From Bacteroidales bacterium (lineage in GTDB: Bacteria; Bacteroidota; Bacteroidia; Bacteroidales; GWA2-32-17), in contig JABUFC010000001.1 of assembly GCA_013314715.1 (NCBI GenBank), positions 36,511 to 100,510 on the forward strand: a DNA stretch of 64,000 bases, in the 5' to 3' direction. The notes under the pieces were generated by a model. The model was given only the letters and a program-made list of their open reading frames with translations. It ran no database searches and was not told where the DNA came from. Positions 18,171 through 26,125 of the stretch are shown here, in pieces; the first letter of the stretch is position 1, and every line of letters begins with the position of its first letter. A program made the translations under genes and the position numbers.

Positions 18171-18350
18171 ATATTTATAAGATTTTTTTCTGAACACAAA
18201 GTGGTTAATAATATTTTGATTTTTATTAGAATAGTAGAATAGGATTTTCTTTTTATGAACAATTATTGCTAAATTAGACTCAATTTATGATTGAGCTAGT
18301 AAAAATATGAAATGATATTTTTCGATAAAAGGAAAAAATGACGAGCGTGA

Positions 18351-19226
18351 TTATTCGTTTTTTTTACCTATTTTTAATAATTCTATTTCGAATACAACGG
18401 AACTATATGGTGGAATAATACCTGTAGAAGAGCCTTCTTTACCAAAAGCCATAAAAGAGGGGATAACGAAAATGGATTTTTCGCCTTCATGCATCATCCC
18501 TATGGCTTTTTCGAGGCCTTTTATTACTTGCCATTCGGAGCCATAAACAAAACTAAAAGGTTCATTTCGTTTGCGTGTGCTATCAAAAAGTTTTCCATTT
18601 AAAAAATAACCTTCAAAATGGACAGTTATGGTATCGCCATAGTTTACTGTTTTGGAATTACCTTTATTGATGGGAATTTTATAAATGACGGTATCGTTGG
18701 GCATGTAGTTTATGTTTCGTTTTTCAAGATAATTTTTTAGAACTTTTTTTTCGTATTCTCCAAAATCTTCGACCCAAGCTAAAAATTCTTCTTTATCTTT
18801 TTTAAATTCTTCGGCTGTTTTTACTGTTTCAATTTTTAAAATAATTTTAAGATAACTTTCGGGTGGAATAAATAAAGGTAGTGGACTTTCGAGTGTCTTT
18901 TCAAAAAAAGGATCGGCTTTGATAAAAAAAGCAGCACTATCGCCTTCACTTAGCATATAAAAGCAGTCTTCGATAGCACCTTCATAAAGGGGTTTTTCTA
19001 TTTTGGCTGTACGTATGGCATCGAAAAAAATAGAATCGTCGGCAGTAGCGTATTGAATATGAAAAGTTACATAATTGCCTTCTTGAACATACTTGTTGGC
19101 TTCGCCTATACCTAATAATTTAAAGTAAATACCTTTGTCGGTTAATTTGTAACCAGTGATTTTCGATTCGTTACAACTTATAAAAAAAAGTAGTGTTACG
19201 ATGATCGAAATATAATAACGAATCAT
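18351..19226 (-). CDS. FKBP-type peptidyl-prolyl isomerase lipoprotein
   Basis: This 291-residue predicted lipoprotein (lipobox FFISC, Cys at residue 18) should act in the envelope as a proline isomerase or chaperone. The C-terminal FKBP domain (about 190-288) is well formed: YGDTITVHFEGY, NGKLFDST, VIKGLEKAIGMMHEGEK and IPPYSSVVFEIELL. The N-terminal half (about 45-150) looks like a second, degenerate FKBP fold lacking the active-site residues. An in-frame start nine codons upstream exists, but the ATG used overlaps the ribE stop by four bases (ATGA) and begins directly with the signal peptide. It is co-transcribed after riboflavin synthase with no obvious functional link. Confidence 0.9.
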   Translation of the reverse strand: MIRYYISIIVTLLFFISCNESKITGYKLTDKGIYFKLLGIGEANKYVQEGNYVTFHIQYATADDSIFFDAIRTAKIEKPLYEGAIEDCFYMLSEGDSAAFFIKADPFFEKTLESPLPLFIPPESYLKIILKIETVKTAEEFKKDKEEFLAWVEDFGEYEKKVLKNYLEKRNINYMPNDTVIYKIPINKGNSKTVNYGDTITVHFEGYFLNGKLFDSTRKRNEPFSFVYGSEWQVIKGLEKAIGMMHEGEKSIFVIPSFMAFGKEGSSTGIIPPYSSVVFEIELLKIGKKNE

Positions 19227-19846
19227 TTTAAGTCCATTATTTGACTCTTCCAATTTTCGATCTGAGCTTGTAAGATGCGTCGTATATATTTACCTATTAT
19301 ATCAAATTCTAAGTTTACAACGGTGCCTACTTTTATTTGATGAAAATTAGTAACTTGATATGTGAAAGGAATTATAGCAACGCTAAATTTACCCGTTTGA
19401 GCGTTTACTACTGTAAGGCTTACTCCATTGACGGCAATGGATCCCTTTTCGACATTGATATTGCCAGTACTAGGGTCGTATTCGAAAGTAAAATACCAAC
19501 TACCATCAACTTCTTTTATATCTGTACAAATAGCTGTTTGATCAACATGTCCTTGTACTAAATGACCATCAAGGAGTTTATCCATCGTCATGCTACGTTC
19601 GAGGTTCACTTTATCGCCCACTTTTAACAAACCTAAATTGGTTTTGTCGAGTGTCTCTTGGATAGCAGTTACGGTATATGTTTCTTCTGTTTTTTTTACG
19701 ACGGTTAAACAAACTCCATTATGAGCTATACTTTGGTCTATTTTTAAGTCTTTTACAAACGAACATTGCATTGTTATATGCAAATTGCCTCCATCTTTTT
19801 CGAGTTTTACGACTGGAGCAGCTTCTTCGACAATACCTGAAAACAT
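19223..19846 (-). CDS. ribE: Riboflavin synthase, alpha subunit
   Basis: This 207-residue enzyme converts two 6,7-dimethyl-8-ribityllumazine molecules to riboflavin. The two tandem lumazine-binding barrels are clear: the first starts MFSGIVEE and carries SIAHNGVCLTVV, the second has KGSIAVNGVSLTVV (about 130-145). The GHVDQT block marks the end of the first barrel. Length is typical. No other rib gene is adjacent. The -7 box TACTTTTG ends 18 bases upstream. Confidence 0.96.
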   Translation of the reverse strand: MFSGIVEEAAPVVKLEKDGGNLHITMQCSFVKDLKIDQSIAHNGVCLTVVKKTEETYTVTAIQETLDKTNLGLLKVGDKVNLERSMTMDKLLDGHLVQGHVDQTAICTDIKEVDGSWYFTFEYDPSTGNINVEKGSIAVNGVSLTVVNAQTGKFSVAIIPFTYQVTNFHQIKVGTVVNLEFDIIGKYIRRILQAQIENWKSQIMDLK

Positions 19847-19863
19847 ATTTTATTATTTTTTTA

Positions 19864-19871
19864 CAAAAGTA
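19864..19871 (-). promoter_or_regulatory. -7 box of ribE
   Basis: The minus strand reads TACTTTTG, an exact TAnnTTTG, ending 18 bases before the ribE ATG. No -33 TTG is seen at normal spacing. Confidence 0.5.
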
Positions 19872-20030
19872 GTGATAAAATTATAAATCGACACTTAAAA
19901 AAATCATAAAGTTATGTTTAAAAGCTTTAAAGGTTGGTAATTTTATTTTCTCTTTGTTTAGTAAGTAAATGAACAAAGCAATTATGATCAATAAAAAATA
20001 TATTATATTCGTGGATATCAAAATAAATGG

Positions 20031-21110
20031 CTATTTATTTTCAGATTGTATTCTAATAGCTTCGAGGTGAATAGCTTCGAGCATTAATTTAATGAATTCT
20101 TTGTTAAGTCCAAGATCATCGGCTTTTTGTAGTCGGCTTTCAATAATTTCACGCCAACGTTTTAATTGTAAAATGGAGATTTGATGGTCTTTTTTATATT
20201 GAGCCATTTGTCGAACGACCTCCATTCGTTGCGATAATAATTCTATAAGTTGATTATCGATAGAGTCGATTTTTTCGCGAAGTCGAATAAGTTCTAAATG
20301 CTCAATTTCGTTTTTGACGTTGCAAAAGTTTAATTTATCGAGTAATTGTATAAGTTTAGCGGGGGGGAGTTGTTGTTGGGCATCGCTCAGAGCTTCTGAT
20401 GGATTGATATGAGTTTCGAGCATTAAACCATCGTAGCAGAGGTCTAAGGCTTTTTGAGCAATTTTGTAAATGTATTTGGTGTTCCCGGCAATATGACTGG
20501 GGTCGGCAAGGATGGGAATTTCGGGATATTGAGTTTTTAAATCGATTACTAGCTCCCATTTGGGAATATTGCGAAGATGTGTGTATTCAAATGGATAAAA
20601 ACCTCGATGAACGGCGGCTATTTTTTTTATTCCACTTTTGTAGATACGTTCTATCGCACCTAACCAAAGTTTTAGGTCGGGATTCATCGGATTTTTAATA
20701 AGCACAATACTGGAAGTGCCTTTGAGTGAACTGGCAATTTGTTGGACAGAATAAGGGTTTGAAACAGTTCGAGTGCCAAGCCAAACAACGTCAATATTAT
20801 TTTTTAAACACAATTCAACATGAGAGGGGCTCATTACCTCTACGGCCAGCTTCAAACCGAAATCGCGTTTAATTTCTTGCAACCATTCAAATGCAGGTTC
20901 GCCCATGCCTTCAAAATCGTTGGGACTTGTGCGAGGTTTCCAAACACCAGCTCTGAAAATGCGTATGCGAGGGTCGTTTTTTAATGCTTGTGCTGTTTGG
21001 TAAACCTGATTGCGGTTTTCGGCACTACATGGTCCTGCAATGATTATCGGAAAAGGTACATCGCCATCAAACCATTGGGTTATTGGAACTATGTTAAACG
21101 ATTTTTTCAC
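20031..21110 (-). CDS. Bifunctional DAHP synthase / chorismate mutase
   Basis: This 359-residue fusion catalyses the first step of the shikimate pathway and the chorismate-to-prephenate step. Residues about 8-265 form a type I-beta DAHP synthase barrel: IIAGPCSAE, FRAGVWKPRTSP, EVMSPSH, WLGTRTVSNP, LIKNPMNPDL, AVHRGF and ILADPSHIAGN. Residues about 270-355 form an AroQ-type chorismate mutase: LREKIDSIDNQLIELLSQRM, then YKKDHQI and a final helix. This order, with the mutase at the C-terminus, is common in Bacteroidota and suggests allosteric control by prephenate. No other aro gene is adjacent. A -7 box ends only 4 bases before the ATG, so the mRNA may be leaderless. Confidence 0.93.
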   Translation of the reverse strand: MKKSFNIVPITQWFDGDVPFPIIIAGPCSAENRNQVYQTAQALKNDPRIRIFRAGVWKPRTSPNDFEGMGEPAFEWLQEIKRDFGLKLAVEVMSPSHVELCLKNNIDVVWLGTRTVSNPYSVQQIASSLKGTSSIVLIKNPMNPDLKLWLGAIERIYKSGIKKIAAVHRGFYPFEYTHLRNIPKWELVIDLKTQYPEIPILADPSHIAGNTKYIYKIAQKALDLCYDGLMLETHINPSEALSDAQQQLPPAKLIQLLDKLNFCNVKNEIEHLELIRLREKIDSIDNQLIELLSQRMEVVRQMAQYKKDHQISILQLKRWREIIESRLQKADDLGLNKEFIKLMLEAIHLEAIRIQSENK

Positions 21111-21114
21111 GCTA

Positions 21115-21122
21115 CAAAGATA
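21115..21122 (-). promoter_or_regulatory. -7 box at the DAHP synthase start
   Basis: The minus strand reads TATCTTTG, an exact TAnnTTTG, but it ends only 4 bases before the ATG at 21110. If used, the transcript would begin at or next to the start codon. Confidence 0.45.
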
Positions 21123-21177
21123 TGATATTATACCTTAATCTGGTTATTGGCATTATTTTTTTCACAACTTTTAGCTA

Positions 21178-21208
21178 TTGAGTTAAAAATATTATAGTTC
21201 TTTCTTTG
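21178..21208 (+). promoter_or_regulatory. Promoter of the OprB-like porin gene
   Basis: TTG, a 20-base spacer and TTTCTTTG (one mismatch to TAnnTTTG) lie just before the gene. The box ends 10 bases before the ATG. Confidence 0.55.
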
Positions 21209-21218
21209 TAGAAAAAAA

Positions 21219-22292
21219 ATGAGAAATTTTTTTTTAATATTGGTTTTCTTGATGGTCTTTAAATTTGTATTTGCTAAAGACAGTTTAATTGTTTTATCGA
21301 ATCGTTTTAATTTAACTTATGATGTTTATTCTAACTTATATGGAGGTATAAGAAAAGGTACTGTTTATCGCAATTTAATGCAAATGGGAACTGAAATAAG
21401 TTCCAAATATTTAAAAAATACATTACTTAATATTAAAATAGCAAACGCTGGAGGTCAATCACCCTCAAGCAATTTGGTTGGAGATTTACAAACCATTTCA
21501 AATATTGATGCTGATGTTAGTTTATTTATTTATGAATTATATTTACGATATGTAAAAAATAAAACATGGTTAAAATTTGGTATTCATAATTTAAATGAAG
21601 ATTTTGTACTGTGTGAGCATGCTTCCGATTTAATTAATAGTTCGTTTGGTATTCCTTCGTTAATTACTGTAAATAGCTTTGCTTCGGTTTATCCAAAAAC
21701 AACTTTAGGATTGAGTTTTAGTCATGATTTTTCTATATTAAAGTTAAAAACAGCTGTTTTTGATGGTTTTCCAGATAAATTATATCGTAATGATTTAGCA
21801 TGGGGAATTCATTTATATGATGGTATTGTTCATATTTTGGAGGTAGAAAAAAACGTAAAAAATAATTTATATCGTATAGGTTTGTATAATTACACAGGAT
21901 GTTTAACGGAAAATGAAGCTAACATTCGTTTAGTTCCAAATCATTTTATTTATTCTGTTGTTTCAGGTAGTATTGATTCTTCAAAACAATACTTTATTCA
22001 ATTTGCAAAAAGTTTAAAAGCGTCAATGCATCATTATTATTTAGGCACAGGATTTAAAATTAATTATACAATTCGGCGTATGAATCTTTCGAGTAACTTT
22101 GGTTTAGCATATGCAGGTAATACAAACAAATCAAAAGACGAAATTGTTTTAGAGTTTGCTAATTCGTTTCAAATTGCCGAAAAATATAAAATAACTCCCG
22201 ATTTTCAATACATAATCAATCCTTCTGGCACCAATAAACATTTGTCCAATTCTTTTGTTTTAATTTTACGATGCCAGTTAATGGTTTATTAA
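21219..22292 (+). CDS. OprB-like carbohydrate porin
   Basis: This 357-residue outer-membrane beta-barrel protein has a signal peptide (cleaved after VFA, about residue 19). The family resemblance is to OprB carbohydrate-selective porins: NLVGDLQTISNIDAD near 85, a strand pair around LYELYLRY, the block NSSFGIPSLI near 140, and the ending PDFQYIINPSG. OprB proteins let sugars diffuse through the outer membrane, whereas most Bacteroidota use SusCD systems. No sugar enzymes or transporters are adjacent. The gene ends convergently on the GT51 gene with a 4-base overlap, and no terminator is visible. Confidence 0.75.
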   Translation: MRNFFLILVFLMVFKFVFAKDSLIVLSNRFNLTYDVYSNLYGGIRKGTVYRNLMQMGTEISSKYLKNTLLNIKIANAGGQSPSSNLVGDLQTISNIDADVSLFIYELYLRYVKNKTWLKFGIHNLNEDFVLCEHASDLINSSFGIPSLITVNSFASVYPKTTLGLSFSHDFSILKLKTAVFDGFPDKLYRNDLAWGIHLYDGIVHILEVEKNVKNNLYRIGLYNYTGCLTENEANIRLVPNHFIYSVVSGSIDSSKQYFIQFAKSLKASMHHYYLGTGFKINYTIRRMNLSSNFGLAYAGNTNKSKDEIVLEFANSFQIAEKYKITPDFQYIINPSGTNKHLSNSFVLILRCQLMVY

Positions 22293-24244
22293 TAAAAATT
22301 TATGGGTGGCAATAATTCATCAAGCGAAAGGGTATCTGATTTCAGGAATTTTTTAGCTTCTCCTTTTAATTCTACTTGAGGTTGAAATGCATCGAATTCA
22401 GATTGACTAATCATTTGTTTACCGAGCATTCGATTGGCAACAAATTTTAAGAAATCTTGCACAGCAGGCTTTAGAGTTCCCGTAGAATCGAACGAAGAGG
22501 CAAAATGTTTTGGTTTGGGCACAATAGATGCCATAAATATGGCTTCGGGTAGGCTAAGTTCCGATGGTTTTTTATTAAAATAAAATTGACTTCCTTTTGA
22601 TACTCCGTAAATACTTGGTCCAAATTCAATGATATTCAGATAGATTTCGAACATTCGGTCTTTGGAGCAAAGACGCATATTTTCGATAATCCATACAATG
22701 AGCATTTCTTCGAGTTTACGCGAAATGGTTTTGTGGCGGTTTAAGTACAAATTTTTTACTAATTGCATGGTAATGGTGCTACCGCCGCGTGCAAATCGTT
22801 TGCGTTTGAGGTTTTGTATCAACGCATTTTTAAAAGCTTCTTGAATAAAGCCTCTATGCCAATAAAAAGCGCCATCTTCGGTGCAAAGCAATGCGTTTCT
22901 TAAATAAGGCGAGATTTGTTGCAAAGGAACAAAATTCGGATTAGAATAGCTAACAAGAATTTGGTCTACCGGCTGTTCTTTTTCGTAAACGGTATGTACA
23001 AAATCGCTGTCGAGCTTGGCTAAATTTACGTTTCCGTAAGAGTATATCGATAGCTTTTCGGGTCGTAAATCCGATTCTAATTTGAGCGAATCGAGTAGCG
23101 AAAAATCGACTTCGAAATAGAGCTTATACGATAAGTTACCCTTTGCTTTAATGCCCGATGTGTTGGGGAATAAACCCTCAGGTAACGACGAAAAAAGCTC
23201 CTGAGCAGGGAAAGAAGGTTTGTTTATTTTTAATACGATATGTTTGGTAGGATAAACTTGAAAACGGATATACGGATTAAACGTAAGTTGATTAAAATGA
23301 ACTTGACTGGTGCTGTCTAAAATAAAAGCATTTTCGGTTATCAGAATGTGGTAATCTAAACGTAGTTTGTCGAATTGGACATCGGAAAAAGATACAGCGG
23401 GCTGATTTACAAAAAAATGGAGCAATTCGCTTTGACCTGTTAAAAGCATATTACCACCTTCGGTAGTTTGATGGATTGAGAAAAAAGCAGTATCGAAGTG
23501 AGTTTTTAATTGTATTTTTTCAAAACCGGGAAAAAAATCTTTTTCATGGTATTTATTTACTACTTTGGAGTATATCGTTCTATCATCTGGCGAAATGAGG
23601 TTGGCCAATAAAAAATGTTGTTGATTTTTTTTATCTGAAATGGTAATGGGAAAATTGATTTTGTAATCGTGAATTTGGATGAAAGGAATGCTAATTTGAA
23701 TATTGTTTTTTTCTTTGCGTTTAATTAAAACGTTGATATTCGAAATGTTTCCTTTTTCGGGCAAAATATCGAACAATGCTTTGAAAATTAGCGAAGAGCG
23801 TTCGGTATAGTCGGGGCGGGTGGTAGTTTTTTGGGTGGTGTCTGCATTTTTGCGTTTGAAAAGAGTAGAAAAATTATCGGTAGAATCGTATTTACATAAG
23901 GTCATAGTGGTGTTTTGCCAAAAAATATCTTTAATAGCAATATCGCCGAAAAGAGCTTTAAACGGTTTAATGGTAATGCTTAATGTGTCGATGGTGCCAA
24001 TGGTATCGAATGGAGAAATAAAGTATATGCTGTCGAAATCGATTCGACTGATGCCGCTAAGTTGAAAATCTTTAATAATGATTTGCCCTATATGTGTTTC
24101 GTTAAAATGTTTGATTTTTGATTCTACAATATATTGAAAAAGGGTGTTTTTTAGTAATAATAAGGCAATAAACAAAAAAATAAAGGTCCCAAGCAGTCCG
24201 ATGCCAATTTTTTTCAAAATTTTCTTGTTTATAGTTATGTTCAT
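22289..24244 (-). CDS. GT51 peptidoglycan glycosyltransferase with large N-terminal domain
   Basis: In this 651-residue protein an N-terminal TM helix (about 10-30) is followed by about 390 residues of periplasmic sequence of a type I cannot name with confidence. It is beta-rich and somewhat AsmA-like. The GT51 domain (about 435-600) has the catalytic Glu456 in EDGAFYWHRGF, RGGSTITMQLVKNLYL, and EIYLNIIEFGPSIYGV. There is no transpeptidase domain. It should polymerise lipid II glycan strands at the inner membrane. It lies 4 bases downstream of hldD and near mtgA, so the window has two transpeptidase-less GT51 enzymes side by side. Confidence 0.85.
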   Translation of the reverse strand: MNITINKKILKKIGIGLLGTFIFLFIALLLLKNTLFQYIVESKIKHFNETHIGQIIIKDFQLSGISRIDFDSIYFISPFDTIGTIDTLSITIKPFKALFGDIAIKDIFWQNTTMTLCKYDSTDNFSTLFKRKNADTTQKTTTRPDYTERSSLIFKALFDILPEKGNISNINVLIKRKEKNNIQISIPFIQIHDYKINFPITISDKKNQQHFLLANLISPDDRTIYSKVVNKYHEKDFFPGFEKIQLKTHFDTAFFSIHQTTEGGNMLLTGQSELLHFFVNQPAVSFSDVQFDKLRLDYHILITENAFILDSTSQVHFNQLTFNPYIRFQVYPTKHIVLKINKPSFPAQELFSSLPEGLFPNTSGIKAKGNLSYKLYFEVDFSLLDSLKLESDLRPEKLSIYSYGNVNLAKLDSDFVHTVYEKEQPVDQILVSYSNPNFVPLQQISPYLRNALLCTEDGAFYWHRGFIQEAFKNALIQNLKRKRFARGGSTITMQLVKNLYLNRHKTISRKLEEMLIVWIIENMRLCSKDRMFEIYLNIIEFGPSIYGVSKGSQFYFNKKPSELSLPEAIFMASIVPKPKHFASSFDSTGTLKPAVQDFLKFVANRMLGKQMISQSEFDAFQPQVELKGEAKKFLKSDTLSLDELLPPINFY

Positions 24245-24248
24245 CTCA

Positions 24249-25214
24249 CTAATAATAAAGTTTTTTTGACAAATAGTGGTTTACATAATCGTTCACACCA
24301 TCTTCGAGTGAGGTAAAGGGTTGGTTATAGCCAATGGATTTTAATTTAGCCATTTCGGCTTGGGTAAAGTATTGGTATTTGTCTCTGATATCTTCGGGTG
24401 TGTCGATATATTCAATGTTTTCAGGAATATTCATGGCTTTAAAGGTGGCTTTGGCAAGATCGTTGAAAGAGCGAGCCTGTCCTGTTCCAAGGTTATAAAT
24501 GCCTGAATTTTTTCTGTGGTTCATTAAAAAAAACAGCACATCGCAAACATCTTTTACATAAACAAAATCGCGTTTTTGCTCACCGTGTGCAATACCTTCT
24601 TTGTGCGATTTGAAGAGTTTCATTTTGCCGGTTTCTTTAATCTGATGGTAAGCATGGAAAATAACCGATGCCATTCGTCCTTTGTGGTATTCGTTGGGAC
24701 CATATACATTGAAGAACTTTAGCCCAGCCCAGAAATATGGTTTTTGCGACTGCGATAGTGCCCATTGGTCGAACTCATTTTTTGAAATGCCGTAAGGGTT
24801 CAATGGTTTTAGTTGTGATATGATCGATTCGTCGTCGTTGTATCCCAATTCGCCGGCTCCGTAAGTAGCAGCACTTGAAGCATAAACCATGGGTAAACCG
24901 TATTCGACCGAGAGTAGCCAAAGTGTTTTGGTATAATTAACGTTAAGTTTTTGGAAAATTTCATAATTAAATTCGGTGGTGTCGGTTCTTGCACCAATAT
25001 GGAAAATGAACTCAACAAATTTATGATTTAATTTAAGCCATTCGGGGAAAATATCGCGATGTATCTTTAACGAAAAATCTTTGTTTTGTAGGTTTTTATT
25101 TTTAGCTTCGTTCGAAAAATCGTCAACTAAAACCAAATCGTTGAAATGCTCGCTGTTGAGTTTTGAAATCATCGCACTGCCAATAAATCCGGCAGCTCCT
25201 GTTACTACTATCAT
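24249..25214 (-). CDS. hldD: ADP-L-glycero-D-manno-heptose 6-epimerase
   Basis: This 321-residue extended SDR enzyme makes ADP-L-glycero-D-manno-heptose, the precursor of the LPS inner-core heptose. The Rossmann motif is GAAGFIGS (residues 6-13). The active site has YASSAATYG and the YGISKNEFD motif with catalytic Tyr and Lys. The blocks HIGARTDTTE and FFNVYGPNEYHKGRMASV are diagnostic for HldD rather than for other epimerases. It has a full promoter just upstream, and the GT51 gene follows 4 bases after its stop, an envelope-biogenesis pair. Confidence 0.94.
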   Translation of the reverse strand: MIVVTGAAGFIGSAMISKLNSEHFNDLVLVDDFSNEAKNKNLQNKDFSLKIHRDIFPEWLKLNHKFVEFIFHIGARTDTTEFNYEIFQKLNVNYTKTLWLLSVEYGLPMVYASSAATYGAGELGYNDDESIISQLKPLNPYGISKNEFDQWALSQSQKPYFWAGLKFFNVYGPNEYHKGRMASVIFHAYHQIKETGKMKLFKSHKEGIAHGEQKRDFVYVKDVCDVLFFLMNHRKNSGIYNLGTGQARSFNDLAKATFKAMNIPENIEYIDTPEDIRDKYQYFTQAEMAKLKSIGYNQPFTSLEDGVNDYVNHYLSKKLYY

Positions 25215-25227
25215 AGTATTTTTTTCG

Positions 25228-25259
25228 CAAAGTTACTAAACCCTTATAATTTTTCACAA
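25228..25259 (-). promoter_or_regulatory. Promoter of hldD-GT51
   Basis: The minus strand reads TTG, a 21-base spacer and TAACTTTG, matching both consensus elements. The box ends 14 bases before the hldD ATG. Confidence 0.75.
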
Positions 25260-25349
25260 TAGAATGATAAAAAAAGAGAATAATACCGTATATATTATCT
25301 AACCATTAAAATTGGCTATAAAATGTATCATTTCGTATAACTATTTTAG

Positions 25350-25357
25350 TATTTTTG
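25350..25357 (+). promoter_or_regulatory. -7 box of mtgA
   Basis: TATTTTTG is an exact TAnnTTTG, ending 12 bases before the ATG at 25370. An in-frame TTG forms the last bases of this box and is therefore unlikely to be a start codon. Confidence 0.6.
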
Positions 25358-25369
25358 TGCCAAAAAATT

Positions 25370-26050
25370 ATGCTCAGAAAGCTTTGGAAATGGTTTAAGC
25401 GTTTAGTTTTATTTTTTTTTATTAGCAGCATATTTATGGTTTTGGTTTATAAGTGGGTGCCGGTATATGTTACTCCACTTATGATAATACGTTCAGTTGA
25501 GCAAATATTTTCAGGTGAAATGCCTCGTATGCACAAAAAATGGGTGCCTATCGAAGAAATATCGAAACATATGCCCAAAGCTGTTATGGCTGGCGAAGAT
25601 CAGAATTTTATGAATCATTCGGGTTTTGATTTTAAAGCAATGAAGCGTGCATATGAGTATAATAAAAAAGGTAAAAAAATCAGAGGTGGAAGTACTATTA
25701 GTCAGCAAACAGCAAAAAATGTTTTTTTGTGGCCAGGAAGGTCGTATATTAGAAAAGCTTTTGAAGCATATTTTACTCTTTTAATAGAGTTATGCTGGTC
25801 TAAAGAACGTATTATGGAGGTATATCTTAATGTTATTGAAACAGGCGATGGAATATATGGAGTAGAAATGGCATCGCAAAAGTATTTTCATAAATCGTCT
25901 AAAAAACTTACCAAGTCGGAGGCTGCTGCTATTGCCGCCTGCTTGCCTAATCCTCTAAAATACAAGCCAACTTCAAATACAAAGTTCGTTAGTCGTCATA
26001 AATCGTTTATTTTGAGATATATGGGCAATATGCCGAAGGTCTCCGATTAA
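25370..26050 (+). CDS. mtgA: Monofunctional peptidoglycan transglycosylase MtgA
   Basis: This 226-residue GT51 enzyme polymerises glycan strands from lipid II. One N-terminal TM helix (about 12-28) anchors a single glycosyltransferase domain with catalytic Glu76 in AGEDQNFMNHSGFD, RGGSTISQQTAKNVFLWPGRS, ELCWSKERIMEVYLNVIE and YGVEMASQKYFHK. Length and organisation are typical for MtgA. The start is the ATG 5 codons inside a longer TTG frame, because a -7 box overlaps that TTG. It is divergent from hldD, with promoters back to back. Confidence 0.94.
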   Translation: MLRKLWKWFKRLVLFFFISSIFMVLVYKWVPVYVTPLMIIRSVEQIFSGEMPRMHKKWVPIEEISKHMPKAVMAGEDQNFMNHSGFDFKAMKRAYEYNKKGKKIRGGSTISQQTAKNVFLWPGRSYIRKAFEAYFTLLIELCWSKERIMEVYLNVIETGDGIYGVEMASQKYFHKSSKKLTKSEAAAIAACLPNPLKYKPTSNTKFVSRHKSFILRYMGNMPKVSD

Positions 26051-26109
26051 ATCAATTTTTTTATTAAGATAGCTCATATAAAATTTTAAAAACATTTGTT
26101 TTTATTAGT

Positions 26110-26117
26110 TATTTTTG
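26110..26117 (+). promoter_or_regulatory. -7 box of the metal efflux operon
   Basis: TATTTTTG is an exact TAnnTTTG, ending 8 bases before the ATG at 26126. No -33 TTG lies at the usual distance, and no metal-regulator operator could be recognised. Confidence 0.5.
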
Positions 26118-26125
26118 AAAAAAAA

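Noticed and set aside
18171..18350. AT-rich gap before rpmB searched for a tRNA or riboswitch
   Set aside because: No cloverleaf, conserved aptamer or stable stem was found; only the rpmB promoter at its edge.
19847..20030. FMN riboswitch upstream of ribE
   Set aside because: Only a -7 box and a short leader are present between ribE and the next gene; the conserved FMN aptamer sequence is absent.
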